Assembly (NCBI RefSeq): GCF_051622035.1 | Contig: NC_135355.1 | Span: 31,870,986-31,934,985 of the forward strand | From: Arctopsyche grandis | Taxonomy: Eukaryota > Arthropoda > Insecta > Trichoptera > Hydropsychidae | DNA length: 64,000 nt | Direction of reading: 5' to 3' | Part shown: positions 35,011 to 45,303 of the stretch, one piece after another | How the letters are laid out: every line of letters starts with the position of its first letter | Position numbering within the stretch: position 1 is the first letter of the stretch | Position numbers and translations under genes: made by a program | Notes under the pieces: generated by a model | What the model was told of the DNA's origin: nothing | The model's database searches: none | What the model saw: the letters and a program-made list of their open reading frames with translations, nothing else

Positions 35011-35430
35011 CAGTGCCAGCCTAACACCCAATGGCGCCCTCGGACTTTTTATAAACACCCTTTGAAAAAAATTATAAAAAATTGGATTACCATCCTCCTT
35101 TTTCCCGGCCATGGGACGTTGAATATAAATGTTTGGATATACGCCCAAATGTTTGGATATAATTCTTGTAAATTGTGCTGTTTTATAAAATTTAATACAA
35201 TGAATGAAAGGCTTTTAAATTGATAAGTTCATTGCTAATAATATCAGATTTTGAATTAGCGGTGAGCTTAATTTGAAGATTGGCTTTTTCCAGTAGATTG
35301 TTTGAATAGAATTTGCCGAGTACAAATGTAGGGCCTTTGGCGCTCTAATTTTAATTTTAAAGCGCTTTTGGAGCATCGAGTGGCGCCCTCGGGCACTGCC
35401 CGACCCAGTCCCCCGCTAAAACCGGCACTG
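35011..35430. mobile_element. hAT-like MITE upstream of Sin1
   Basis: Left end CAGTGCCAGC, right end ACCGGCACTG. Flanks GATACGTA and GATGCGTA match at 7 of 8 bases, the 8-bp duplication of hAT elements. Inner tggcgccctcgg occurs near both ends. No coding frame. Confidence 0.7.
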
Positions 35431-35897
35431 GATGCGTAGTTGCGTAGCTCCTTGGGATTTCCCGTGTACCCGTGATTGCGTATCTGGGGCGAGTCGAATC
35501 GCCTTTATGGGTAAGCTGGACGAAGTATTTCGGCCACGGCTGACTTTCGAGTACGAGAACAAGACGCGATGATGTAATTTGTACAGATTAAGTTTGATGA
35601 GGGAAATATCATCGACCTAGCTTCGTATGGTACAAGTCGTGCTATATCCCTATAAAATAAATACGAACGTATTTCTATGTGACGAATTTATGAGATAAAT
35701 ATATTTTGGAAAAATTTGTGGTGCATGGTCGTTTATGGAAGCGCTTCGGCCTGATCACGGGCGCGTGTTGCTGTGAACGGCGGCGGCTGTGCGAAAAGCC
35801 GTCGCACCTAAACTGTCACCTGTCAAGTGTCAACCCGTCAAGTGTTGGTTGTGTCAGATCTGGGCGAGAGGAGAGGAGGGGCAGGGGCAGAGGCGCA
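35431..35897 (+). promoter_or_regulatory. Sin1 upstream region and 5' UTR
   Basis: GC content rises sharply from about 35745 into the first exon. An in-frame ATG at 35706 would add 64 residues with no stop between, but they look unlike SIN1; 35898 gives the family's MA..DN..W/I start. Confidence 0.45.
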
Positions 35898-36265
35898 ATG
35901 GCGACCTACGACAACCGGCACTGGCTGTTGGCGCACGTGCGCAACTCGTTCATCTCCACGGACGACACGGGCATGTGCGAGATCGTGATGCAGGGAGAAG
36001 ACTTGCCCAAACTGCTGAGGGCGTCGGCGCGAATCCCCGTCTCCCCTCTCACCCCCCTCACCCCCCTCACCCCCAACACCCCCAACACCCACAACACCCA
36101 CTCTGCCGCCCCTCCCACGGACAGCGACTCGGACAGCGACTTCGTCAAAGAGCGCTGCACAGAGTTCGATTGCTATCCAGACATGGACCAGAGCGACGAG
36201 GAGGACATGGGACTCCTGGCTGACAGCTATGACCTTCAAGATGATGTTAATTACGTTATACACAG
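35898..36265 (+). CDS. Sin1: Sin1 exon 1
   Basis: ATG context cgcaATGG. Encodes the conserved N-terminus, the SPLTPLTPLTP low-complexity run and the DMDQSDEED acidic stretch. Donor gttcgc splits an arginine codon. Confidence 0.94.
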
Positions 36266-38608
36266 GTTCGCTTCGTGTTCTTGTATTTACATACATACAT
36301 ATATGAACTTGCAACAATTAATGATTTGTATGGGCAATTATAATCAATTGTTTTTCATAGATTTTCATCGTGCCTTAGTTTTTAAGTGAAATCCAACTGA
36401 AAGGTAAACTACTCAAAGGAATATGAAATCAATTTTTTATTTGTGTCAATTTCAGTTATAAAAACTCATTTGAGTCATAATTTTTGTGAACTTTTTTTCT
36501 GTAAAAAACTATATGTATTTAAAAATCAATATTTTAGTATGTTCAGAGCCGTTTCGAAATATTTATATTGTGGCTCTAATTGAATGCGCTAAAATTGCAA
36601 ATTATATACATATGTATTTATGTAGTTTTTTAAAATCGCTACTTTTCAAGGTAAGAAATGAAGCACATTTCAATATTTTTTATTTTAGATTTTGAAATTT
36701 AAATAGTAAGAGTTATTGAAATTTTTGTATTTATGTATTCAATAATAAATTGTATCGATTTAATAATACACATACCTACATGTTTAGAATAAAAAAATTT
36801 CACTACAAAATAATTTTTAATTACAGGCAAAGGTCAAATACAGCACAGCGATTGGAAAAAATGGAACACGCTCAGAGAAAAGCAGCTAAAATCAAAATAG
36901 TCAAGTGGGAAACACCAAACACTGTAATGAGTAAAGAAGATAGAGAGCAATTATTTACGAAAAAAGAGCTGAAAACAGATAAACTACTCAACGGAAATAA
37001 AGTGAAGAAAAAATCTCTACTCAGTGACATGATGGAAAAGTGCCTGTATCTTCCTCAGAATCAATACTTAGAGTTTGCGCCTTTCGACGGCTCGGCCCAG
37101 TACGGTTGTCAGACTAAAACGATAAAAATTTTCATGACAATGTTGGCCGAGGAGCTTAGAAATTATCCTATTATCATAAGTGTGATAGCAAGTGCCAAAA
37201 TACGAGACCTTATAGGGTTAATATGTTATAAATATAGGTATCAATTCGATTTTCGATCCCACATACACATATTATATATTATATTCGTTTGATTTATTCC
37301 ATTTTTGTTTTAGTATAAGTCATCCCGACGTCGCCCTGTCTTCTATAACAAATTACGGTTTATTTTTCTGTGAGGACGATGGCGAAGTTGACACTGGCTT
37401 ACCTTGTCTGGACGCCACCGAACCGTGCTCCAAATATGGTTTCACATGTTTAGGCCTAGTCGACTTGAAAACTGTAAATTTCAATCAGCACACAACGTTC
37501 GCAACATGCTCCATACCGGAGAAAGGTGGCTTTCACATGATCACAATCCACGACGACCCGAGGACGGGCGAACAGAGCATGAGGAGTCGCTCAGCCACAT
37601 TTGACATCAACGATAAAAGTAAAAATTTAAATAAGACGTTCGAGAGTGCAGACCGAAGTCACGATACTGTGAGAAGTTCGACAAAGAATGGACGGACGGT
37701 GAATAGAACTAATTCTACGGTCACTTTTAAAGAACCGAAGTCGACAACGATAGTCTTTGATAGTTTTAAAGGCGGTAAAATATCCGGAAGCAGTCACAGT
37801 GCCCCTCCGTCGGCTAGTGCTGATATCGTTCCAGGTATAATTATCCACCTGTCGTCTACATGTTCTTATATATCGTTTTTGAAATGACCAATTTTTTCCC
37901 ATAGATAATATGTGGCCACAGTCGTCTTCTCCTCAAGAGACGGAAGCTTTGAATCGCATGAAGGAACACGAGCTGTCGATGGAAGCACCGACGTATAAAT
38001 CGTACAAACTGCAAATTGTCAATAAGATGCGTGCAAACGCTCAAGTGTTGCTCGGAGTTTCCGGCGATAAAATAGAAATAGAACCATTCCTAGGCACTTC
38101 GAATATATTTCGGGTATGAATTTATATTTTTTTGATATATAATATACGTATATTATAATATAATATTGTACTGTTTTTATAGCCGCGTATGAAACCAATG
38201 TCGTACAACATAGATTGTATAGCATGGTGCGAGATAATCGAAGCGAAAAGCTCGCGTAGTATCTTCAGAATTATATATACACGTAATAACGGGCTCAGTT
38301 CCTCAAATCAAGATCCGTCATCTAGTTGTAATTTTGTTTGTGATTATTTTGAAATGTAATATGGTTTTCGACAGTGTTGTTATATTCAAATTTGTGTTTC
38401 AGCTTCGAGTAATCAGAAAGTAAATACGAGTACTACGTTGTTTAAGCATTTCGATTTTGAATGTGGTCACAATGTGGCCAAGGATATTGTGGAGAAAGTT
38501 AATATGATATTAGAATTAAAATCGAGCGCATGTCGGAGAGAATATAAAGCTATCAGAGAAAAGAAGTTGCAAATCAGAAGAAGCTTCCATCAACCCAAAA
38601 ATTATTAG
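35898..38608 (+). CDS. Sin1: Sin1 / MAPKAP1, TORC2 subunit
   Basis: SIN1 is an essential subunit of TOR complex 2; its CRIM domain recruits AGC kinases (Akt, PKC, SGK) and its PH domain contacts phosphoinositides. Six exons join in frame: 35898-36265, 36827-37237, 37314-37834, 37905-38113, 38183-38327, 38403-38608; 1860 nt, 619 aa (human 522). N-terminus HWLLAHVRNSFISTDDTGMC is typical. Then a Ser/Thr-Pro stretch (about 50-70), acidic SDSDSDF, RQRSNTAQRLEK (about 123-134, the human Thr86 Akt/S6K site context), CRIM (about 200-305: SAKIRDLIGLICYKYR, EDDGEVDTGLPCLD), a Ser/Thr-rich linker where the RAS-binding domain is hard to see, and PH (about 463-600: YKSYKLQIVNKM, LLGVSGDKIEIEP). Intact; polyadenylation signal at 38642. 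Confidence 0.96.
36827..37237 (+). CDS. Sin1: Sin1 exon 2
   Basis: Acceptor ttacag, donor gtatca. Encodes QRSNTAQRLEKMEHAQRKAA, a Lys-rich helix and the start of CRIM (FDGSAQYGCQTKTIKIF, SAKIRDLIGLICYKYR). Confidence 0.96.
37314..37834 (+). CDS. Sin1: Sin1 exon 3
   Basis: Acceptor ttttag, donor gtataa. Encodes the CRIM end (CEDDGEVDTGLPCLD, KYGFTCLGLVDL) and a long Ser/Thr/Lys-rich linker. Confidence 0.95.
37905..38113 (+). CDS. Sin1: Sin1 exon 4
   Basis: Acceptor cccatag, donor gtatga. Encodes DNMWPQSSSPQETEAL... and the start of the PH domain (YKSYKLQIVNKM...LLGVSGDKIEIEP). Confidence 0.95.
38183..38327 (+). CDS. Sin1: Sin1 exon 5
   Basis: Acceptor tttatag, donor gtaatt. Encodes PRMKPMSYNIDCIAWCEIIE then SRSIFRIIYTRNNG, middle PH strands. 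Confidence 0.94.
38403..38608 (+). CDS. Sin1: Sin1 terminal exon
   Basis: Acceptor tttcag. Encodes TTLFKHFDFECGHNVAKDIV, the C-terminal PH helix EKVNMILELKSS and a basic tail ending QPKNY and TAG. Confidence 0.95.
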
Positions 38609-38641
38609 CAATATTATTTTTAAGAAGTAATCAAGAGTGTA

Positions 38642-38647
38642 AATAAA
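38642..38647 (+). promoter_or_regulatory. Sin1 polyadenylation signal
   Basis: AATAAA 34 bp after the Sin1 stop codon, the first canonical hexamer downstream. Confidence 0.6.
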
Positions 38648-38907
38648 TATTATTTATTTATGATAAGATTGTATTTATTTCTAAAAACCTACTAAATGAA
38701 CATGCATTTATTGTGTCTTTTTTGCAGACAAGGTATGGAATAGGTAAATTCATTTAAAAATTGTAGTTCAGGTTTGATACATTGGTGTGATGTCAATACG
38801 TTTCTGTATTTTGTCCTTACAAAAGTATATTAGATATGAACGAAGTTACATGTAAATATAATACATATAGATACATTATTATGTTACAGTAACAGTGGCA
38901 TATCTAT

Positions 38908-39125
38908 CTATATATATAAAATTGAATGTCTGTTTGTCTGTCAAGTATAGGCTCCTAAACCACTCAACCGATCATGATGGAACTTTCAGGATTTGTTGTA
39001 TGCATGTCCTGGAAGCTTACTGTAAAAAAAACTCCCAGAAACGGGAACGGAAACGGGAATGAGTGTCATTGCAACGCAATCATTTCAAATGTTTTTGCGT
39101 CGCGTTGTTAGGGTAAAATAAACAA
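38908..39125 (+). mobile_element. Helitron-like 5' portion
   Basis: Begins TCTATATATATAAAATTGAA, then 'tgtctgtttgtctgt', 'ccactcaaccgatcatgatg' and 'gcgttgttagggtaaaataa'. The same order recurs at 47489 and 58932, both of which end in CTAG before T. Here no such end follows directly; the matching end may be at 45448. Confidence 0.5.
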
Positions 39126-39159
39126 ACAATTTTTGTGTATTTGATTTATTAATCCTTTT

Positions 39160-39410
39160 CCTATATGTTGTGGAGTCTTTTTGAAACTCTTTAAGGATGG
39201 AAACGCCACATTTTAAAGGCATCTAACATGTCCTTTTCTCTCTTTTTAAGCGTCCATGTCTCGTCTCCATTAAATGCAATGGGGATCAACTGACGGATTT
39301 TCGTTCTCATTATGGAATAGCTTTTCCCCATCATTGTCGTTGTAATTATTCCTATTCTTCTGTGGATTTCTGATTGGCATCCTCCTTCTCTTGAAACCAA
39401 ACCACCTATG
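39160..39410 (-). pseudogene. RTE-like LINE fragment
   Basis: Minus strand: EIHRRIGIITTTMMGKSYSI then IRQLIPIAFNGDETWTLKKR, ending AFKMWRF. The IALYG.ETWTLKKRDE block is the usual post-RT landmark of insect RTE-like LINEs. About 80 codons. Confidence 0.6.
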
Positions 39411-39982
39411 TATGTACATACATACTGTAGGTAAATAAAATCGTTGACTTCCTCAGTATTTTAAAGCATTGAACTTTATGATATGATATTGAATCTGTTA
39501 ACGAAGAGGATTTTTGTTTTGTTTGGGTTTATTTCCAGAACCTGGTTTTTACTCTACATATATCACCGTTTCTCAACCTGGGTCCATATGGCCCCCTTGG
39601 GAGGCCTTGACCCTCTCAAGGGAGGCACAAACCAAAACTCTACTTTTGGGGAGGCATAACGAGTTCTAGGGGAGGTACAGTCAGATTAAAATGACAAAAA
39701 TTGTATATTCAAATAATATCGAAAGAAGAGTCTACATTTTTTATTTGTCATCAAACTGAATATTCGTTTGCATTTTAGAAAATATACTAGCTTGTGCAAC
39801 CGATGGTTCGATTTTAAATTTTTCATGCTTCAATGGTTGGAAAATATCGAGGAAAAAAGATGTGCCATACTGTGTTTTCACTGTTTTGGGGGAGGCAAGT
39901 TTATATTTCACTGCATTTCCTACATCTTATTTCGTCGATTTATGCATCTCCTCTCAAAAGCTCGCAACCGTCTTGATGTTGT

Positions 39983-41098
39983 TGTAGGCGGGGTACGATG
40001 TGTTGACCGTATCCCGGCCTAACGAAACACTGTTGTGTGGTTCAAAGATGGGGTCACCAATGTAGGCGGGGTAGCGATGTGTTGACAGCGCTGTTGGATG
40101 ATCAGAAGGTTGCGTAGATCACGTCGGGGTCACCAATGTAGGCGGGGTACGATGTGTTGACCGTATCCCGGCCTAACGAAACACTGTTGTGTGGTTCAAA
40201 GATGGGGTCACCAATGTAGGCGGGGTAGCGATGTGTTGACAGCGCTGTTGGATGATCAGAAGGTTGCGTAGATCACGTCGGAGTAGTACCAATGTAGGCG
40301 GGTTACATGTGTGTTGACCGTATCCCGGCCTAACGAAACACTGTTGTGCTAGTTTTATAAAGTTTTATTGTTTGCCTATGGTTGTACAAAGGTATGGTAT
40401 TTGTGGGCAAAAGTATGTCGTTCAGCGGTCTCTGGATATGGTAGAGTGTCGCTGGCTCAGCATTCAGCTATGTACGGAAGGTCTCTGGATACGGCAGTGT
40501 GTTGCTGGCTCGTCCGGCTGGTTGATCTTCCAAGTCCGCGTAGTGTAGTGGTGGCTGGTCAGGAGCTGTATGTTGACTGGTCTGCTGCTGTGTGTCGACG
40601 CTTGCTGCTCTGGGTCGACTGGTGTTGTTTGGGTTGTACCTCCTTTTATAGTGTTTTTGGAATGCTTGGTGGAAGTGGTTATTGACGCGTACGAGAGGAA
40701 TTTTGTTTTCGTCGAGGCGTCGAATTTTCTGGAATGCTTGATGGAAGTGGTCGTACGAGCATTTAGTTTATTGATGCGTACGAGAGGAATTTTGTTTTCG
40801 TCGAGGCGTCGAATTTTCTGGAATGCTTGATGGAAGTGGTTATTGACGCGTACGAGAGGAATTTTGTTTTCGTCGAGGCGTCGAATTTTCTGGAATGCTT
40901 GGCGGCTTTCCGCTCGATGTATTTTAATGGTGGCGGCGTGTTTCGACCGTTTTGGTTCCACTCGACTGGTAGGGGCGTTCCGCCTGAGTTTAATATAACG
41001 ACTGCAGGTGCATATCGTCTGGGTTTCGGGAATGTAGTTTGTTGTTGCGGAATATTCTCGAATGTTTCGATGACGATGACGACGACGAGATTCCTACA
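39983..41098 (-). repeat. 3' LTR of the minus-strand element, with tandem LTR-end units
   Basis: 1116 bp. The plus-strand left part is five units: A 39983-40060, B 40061-40136, A 40137-40214, B 40215-40292, A' from 40293. Each starts TGTAGGCGGG; most end GGGGTCACCAA. Three copies of gaggcgtcgaattttctgga follow further in. Confidence 0.8.
40100..40135 (+). repeat. tRNA-Trp-like 3' half inside the LTR (B unit)
   Basis: Reads gatcagaaggttgcgt then atcacgtcggggtca and cca. tRNA-Trp has the same order (ATCAGAAGGTTGCGT, GTTCAA, ATCACGTCGGGGTCA, CCA); the T-loop GTTCAA is replaced by ag. Repeated near 40254-40290 (decayed) and 42551-42588. Not a functional tRNA gene: the 5' half is missing. Confidence 0.65.
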
Positions 41099-42140
41099 TG
41101 GCTCTCCGGTGAGTGTTAACGATGTGTGTGATTTTGTGGGAATCTTGATGTGTTGGAGTCTATTGACTCGATGGCGTCGTTGTTTGTCCGGTTGTGCTGG
41201 AGAAAGTTGTCTCAACAGCGGGTCTTGTGTTGCATGCCGGTCCAAGTCTTGTTCTCTACCAGGTTGCTTATTTTGGGCGAGCTGCGTTGGTAGTGAAGGT
41301 TTGTGATGGCTTGGATGGTGCTGTTGTGCAGGCTGCTGTGTTCTGCGTGGAGTCATTCGCGTGACTGTTTTGCTGGTTGTGCTGGAGTTAGTTGTCTCGG
41401 CAGCGGGTCTTGCGTGAAGAACGTTGGTTGACGAAGTGCGTTGAGTGCTGGTCTTCGTTGGTTGTGCTGGAGTTAGTTGTCTCGGCAGCGGGTCTTGCGT
41501 GAAGAACGTTGGTTGACGAAGTGCGTTGAGTGCTGGTCTTCGTTGGTTGTGCTGGAGTTATTTGTCTCGACAGCGGATCTCGTTTTGCGTACCAGTCCGA
41601 GTTGTTCTTTTCTACCATGTTGCTTATTCTGTCTAGGCTACGTTGATAGTGAAGGTTGGTGGTCTGGACGATGTTGTTGTGCAGGCGTTGTGCTGATTGT
41701 GCTGGAGTTAGTTGTCTCGACAGCGGCTGTGTTGTGTTGGAGCTAGTTGGCTCAGTGGCGATTTGTTTCGCCGGTTGTGCTGGAGTGGGTTGACTCAACA
41801 GCGGGTTGTGTTGGTAGCTGGTCCATATGTACTTTCACACCATGTTACTGTTTCGGTCGTTACAATGGTAGTGAAGGTTTGTGTCGGTCTGGACGGTGCT
41901 GTTGTGCAGGCTGCGGCGTCCTGCATGGGCTCATCGAGGTGATGACTCATCGAAGGTGTGATGAGCGGTGCTGGCGGATCAACAGTAGTGGATCCATTTG
42001 GTTGTTGTCTCCGGGTTGCGTCTTGTTGTGGCGAAAGCTGCGGAGTTGTTTGACATGGTCACTAGTTGTAGGAACATGTAGCGGACTGCGTTTGAAGTCT
42101 GCGTTGAGGGTTGCGTTGTAGACTGCGATGAAGGCTGCGG

Positions 42141-42330
42141 TTGCGTGAAGTCTGCGGTTGCTATGTAGGCTGCGATGTGGGCTGCTATGTAGGCTGCGAT
42201 GTAGGCTGCTATGTAGGCTGCGATGTGGGCTGCTATGTAGGCTGCGATGTGGGCTGCTATGTAGGCTGCGATGTGGGCTGCTATGTAGGCTGCGATGTAG
42301 GCTGCTATGTAGGCTGCGCTGTGGGCTGCT
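42141..42330. repeat. 24-bp tandem repeat in the LTR-element interior
   Basis: Seven or so units of 'ctatgtaggctgcgatg' plus tgggctg. The unit length is a multiple of three, so frames stay open on both strands (GCYVGCDV repeated on plus; AAYIAAHI on minus). Probably artefacts of periodicity. Confidence 0.8.
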
Positions 42331-42435
42331 GTCGTGGCGGCTGTTGGTTGTTGTGGAGGCTGCACTGTGGGCTGCCGTGTTGACTGCGCTGTTGACTGCT
42401 ATGAAGGCTGCGTAGTTCTAAGATGGGGTCACCAA

Positions 42436-43381
42436 TGTAGGCGGGGTACGATGTGTTGACCGTATCCCGGCCTAACGAAACACTGTTGTGTGGTTCAAAG
42501 ATGGGGTCACCAATGTAGGCGGGGTAGCGATGTGTTGACAGCGCTGTTGGATGATCAGAAGGTTGCGTAGATCACGTCGGGGTCACCAGGTATGGGGATC
42601 TAGTCTTGTTGTGAAGGTCTTCTTCACCACCAGTCCGCCATGTATTATAGACAGGTTCGTCTGTGTTCGGTATTAAATACAGCTATGTTGAATATGGTAT
42701 TTATTTGGTAGTAACACGTATACACAAGTATGATTAATTGTTGGCAAAAGTTTGTCGTTCAGCGGTCTCTGGATATGGTAGAGTGTCGCTGGCTCGGCAT
42801 TCAGCTATGTTCGGCAAGTCGCTGGATATGGTAGAGTGTCGCTGGCTCGGCGTTCGGCTATGTTCAGCAAGTCTCTGGATACGGCAGTGTGTTGCTGGCT
42901 GGTTGTTCGGCTATGTTCGGCAAGTCGCTGGATATGGTAGAGTGTCGCTGGCTCGGCGTTCGGCTATGTTCAGCAAGTCTCTGGATACGGCAGTGTGTTG
43001 CTGGCTGGTTGTTCTTCCAAGTCCGCGTAGTGAAGTGGTGGCTGGTCAGGAGCTGGATGTTGACTGGTCTGCTGCTGTGTGTCGACTCTTGCTGCTGTGG
43101 GTCGACTGGCGTTGTTTGGGTTGTACCTCCTTTTATAGTGTTTCTGGAATGCTTGGTGGAAGTGGTTATTGACGCGTACGAGAGGAATTTTGTTTTCGTC
43201 GAGGCGTCGAATTTTCTGGAATGCTTGATGGAAGTGGTTATTGACGCGTACGAGAGGAATTTTGTTTTCGTCGAGGCGTCGAATTTTCTGGAATGCTTGA
43301 TGCTGTTCCGCTCGATGTATTTTGTTGTTGCGGAATATTCTCGAAGGTTTCGATGACGATGACGACGACGAGATTCCTACA
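42436..43381 (-). repeat. 5' LTR of the minus-strand element
   Basis: 946 bp. At its inner edge it has one A-type and one B-type unit; the rest shares gtctctggat.cggcagtgtg blocks and the gacgcgtacgagaggaattt repeat with the other LTR. Confidence 0.8.
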
Positions 43382-43472
43382 TTGTAATAAAAACAGGCGA
43401 TCTACGTATGTCACTAACAACATTTAAGCCTTTTTTAACTTATGTCACTAACAACATTATAAATTAACTCGC

Positions 43473-45303
43473 CTAGCTCTCCTCCCAAAGATCGGCAAGC
43501 CGCCCGACGACCCGTCTTCCTACAGACCCTTGTGCATGCTCGACGGTCTCGGAAAGCTACTGGAGAAACTCCTCCTACAAAGGATACAATCGTATCTCGA
43601 GCCGGATGGACTGTCCCCGCAACAGTTTGGCTTCCGAAGAGGCAGATCAACGATCGATGCTATTGGAACGGTAGTGAGGACGGTGCGAGAGGCCTGGGTG
43701 GGACCCCTAAAAGCCAGTAGCCACGTCGCGCTGATAACACTGGACGTGAAGAACGCATTTAATACGGCAAACTGGGAGAAAGTGATGAAGGCATTGAAGG
43801 CGAACGGCAGAATTCCAGACTACCTGCTGAGGATCGTTCAAAGCTATTTCAGCGACCGGATTCTAGAGTACACCACGGGAGACGGACGCGAGAAAGGGAC
43901 GTACCGAGTGACGGCAGGCGTCCCCCAGGGCTCGGTTCTCGGACCGACCCTGTGGAACGTCATGTACGATGGAGTGTTCCGAATCGAGCTGCCAGAAGGA
44001 GCCCTCGTGGTGGGATTCGCGGACGACATCGGAATCCTGGTGTCGGCAAGGAAACCCGAGTGGCTGGAGCTGCACACTAACGAGGCACTCATAAGGGTAT
44101 ACAATTGGATAGAAGGAGCGGGACTGTCGCTTGTAAGGCAGAAGACGGAAGCGATCTTTTTCACCCGCCGGCGAAAGCTGACGCCGCCGACTATCAACAT
44201 AGGAGGAGAGCCGGTACTGTTCCAGAATTCCCTGAAATATTTGGGAGTCCATCTGGACAAAAAACTCAACTTCCGGGAGCACGCGACAAGGGTGGCTGAA
44301 AAAGCGGCAACAGTAACAGCGGCGCTGGGACGACTGATGCCAAACCTCGGAGGGCCGAAACCAAAGAGAAGGAAGCTGCTGAATAGCGTTGTCCATTCTT
44401 TACGCAGCACCGATTTGGGCGGATTCCATGGAAATAGAAAGGACGAGGAGAAAGTATACCTCAGTACAGCGGAGGAGCGCACTCAGAGTAGCCACGGCGT
44501 ACTCGACTGTTTCCGAGAACGCTGTTCTGGTAGTTGCAGGAATCATCCCGATCGATCTGCTCGCGAAGGAGAGGAAGCAACTCTTCGACGACTCGAGAGG
44601 CAATTCATCGGAATCCCGAGAAGTAGCGACACGCAGGCGGAAGGAGATACGGCAAAAGCTGATGAGGTGCTGGCAGAGGCGGAGGGACGAAGAATGTAAA
44701 GGACGCTGGACCTACAGGGTCATCCCATCCGTGGGCGACTGGGTCGAAAGAAAACACAGCGACACCAGTTTCCACTTGACACAGCTGCTGACGGACCACG
44801 GCTGCTTTGGCAAGTACCTCCACAGGATACAAAAGGAGGCCGAAACAAAATGCTACCACTGCGAAGCCGAAGCGGACAACGCAGAGCATACCCTTTTTTG
44901 GTGCCCAGCTTGGGCGGAAGAAAGAGAAAGAATGGAGGAAATCGGAGTGACCTCACCCGAAAACCTGGGCAAGAAGCTAATAGAGAAGATGGAAGCTTGG
45001 GTAATCATCGACACGTTCGCATCAACGGTGATGCGCAAGAAGGAGGCGCCTGAACGAGAGATGAATGGAAGAATGCACGCGAGATGAATGGAAGAAAGAA
45101 AGAAAGAACGACTAGAAACAAAGAATGAACGAAGATGAATGAATGGACCACCACTCTTTGAAGTAATACACAGAAGGCCTAGAGAGTGGAGGTCGGGGGT
45201 GGGGTTTAGCCGGTAAAAATCCGGCACTACCCTGCAGTTCGGACTGTAGGCTGTCTTTCGAAGATTCCCCACCTCCAGCGCAGCGAAAAAAAAAAAATAT
45301 ATA
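43473..45303 (+). mobile_element. 5'-truncated R1-like LINE
   Basis: Target duplication TATAAATTAACTCGC at 43458-43472 and 45304-45318. Contains the reverse transcriptase to C-terminus, then a GC-rich 3' UTR (ggtggggtttagccggtaaa, about 45200) and a 12-13 nt A-tail before the right duplication. The missing 5' end is typical of target-primed reverse transcription. RT style and the C-terminal Cys/His knuckle point to the R1 or a related clade. Confidence 0.85.
43475..45087 (+). pseudogene. R1-like reverse transcriptase and C-terminal domain, frameshifted
   Basis: Opens in KPPDDPSSYRPLCMLDGLGK, then LSPQQFGFRRGRSTIDAI, ITLDVKNAFNTANW, AGVPQGSVLGPTLWN and the catalytic GFADDIGILV (about 44013-44040), then LKYLGVHLDKKLNF. 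Frame shifts near 44394 (one missing base; ...NSVVHS to ILYAAPIWADSME), then runs to the zinc knuckle CYHCEAEADNAEHTLFWC (about 44851-44905) and ends at 45087. The shift means no single intact pol here, although both halves look well preserved. Confidence 0.85.

Larger units (their letters stand above)
39983..43381 (-). mobile_element. Non-autonomous LTR retrotransposon with tRNA-Trp-type primer site
   Basis: LTRs at 39983-41098 and 42436-43381 begin TGTAGG and end CCTACA in either reading; a TTGT duplication flanks them (39979-39982, 43382-43385). Read on the minus strand, the 5' LTR ends at 42436 and is followed by TTGGTGACCCC, complementary to the 3' end of tRNA-Trp (GGGGTCACCA), as in the CsRn1-type gypsy lineage; this sets the orientation. 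The 1.34-kb interior has no gag or pol, only Gln/Pro/Thr-rich or repeat-driven frames. It needs an autonomous partner. The two LTRs differ in number of 78-bp units. Confidence 0.82.

Noticed and set aside
35706-35897. Upstream in-frame ATG extending Sin1 by 64 residues
   Set aside because: The extension is Arg/Cys-rich and unlike SIN1 N-termini; 35898 matches the family start.
35838-36317. 159-codon minus-strand and 144-codon alternative plus ORFs
   Set aside because: Shadows of Sin1 exon 1; the Val/Gly and Pro/His runs mirror the Ser/Thr-Pro repeat.
42141-42330. CRISPR-like spaced repeat
   Set aside because: Direct 24-bp tandem repeat without unique spacers, in a eukaryotic retroelement.
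40368-43356. Several ORFs of 80-197 codons on both strands in the LTR element
   Set aside because: They follow the LTR and tandem repeats, contain no gag, RT or integrase motifs and repeat with the LTR copies.
43844-44482. 212-codon minus-strand ORF
   Set aside because: Antisense shadow of the R1-like reverse transcriptase.
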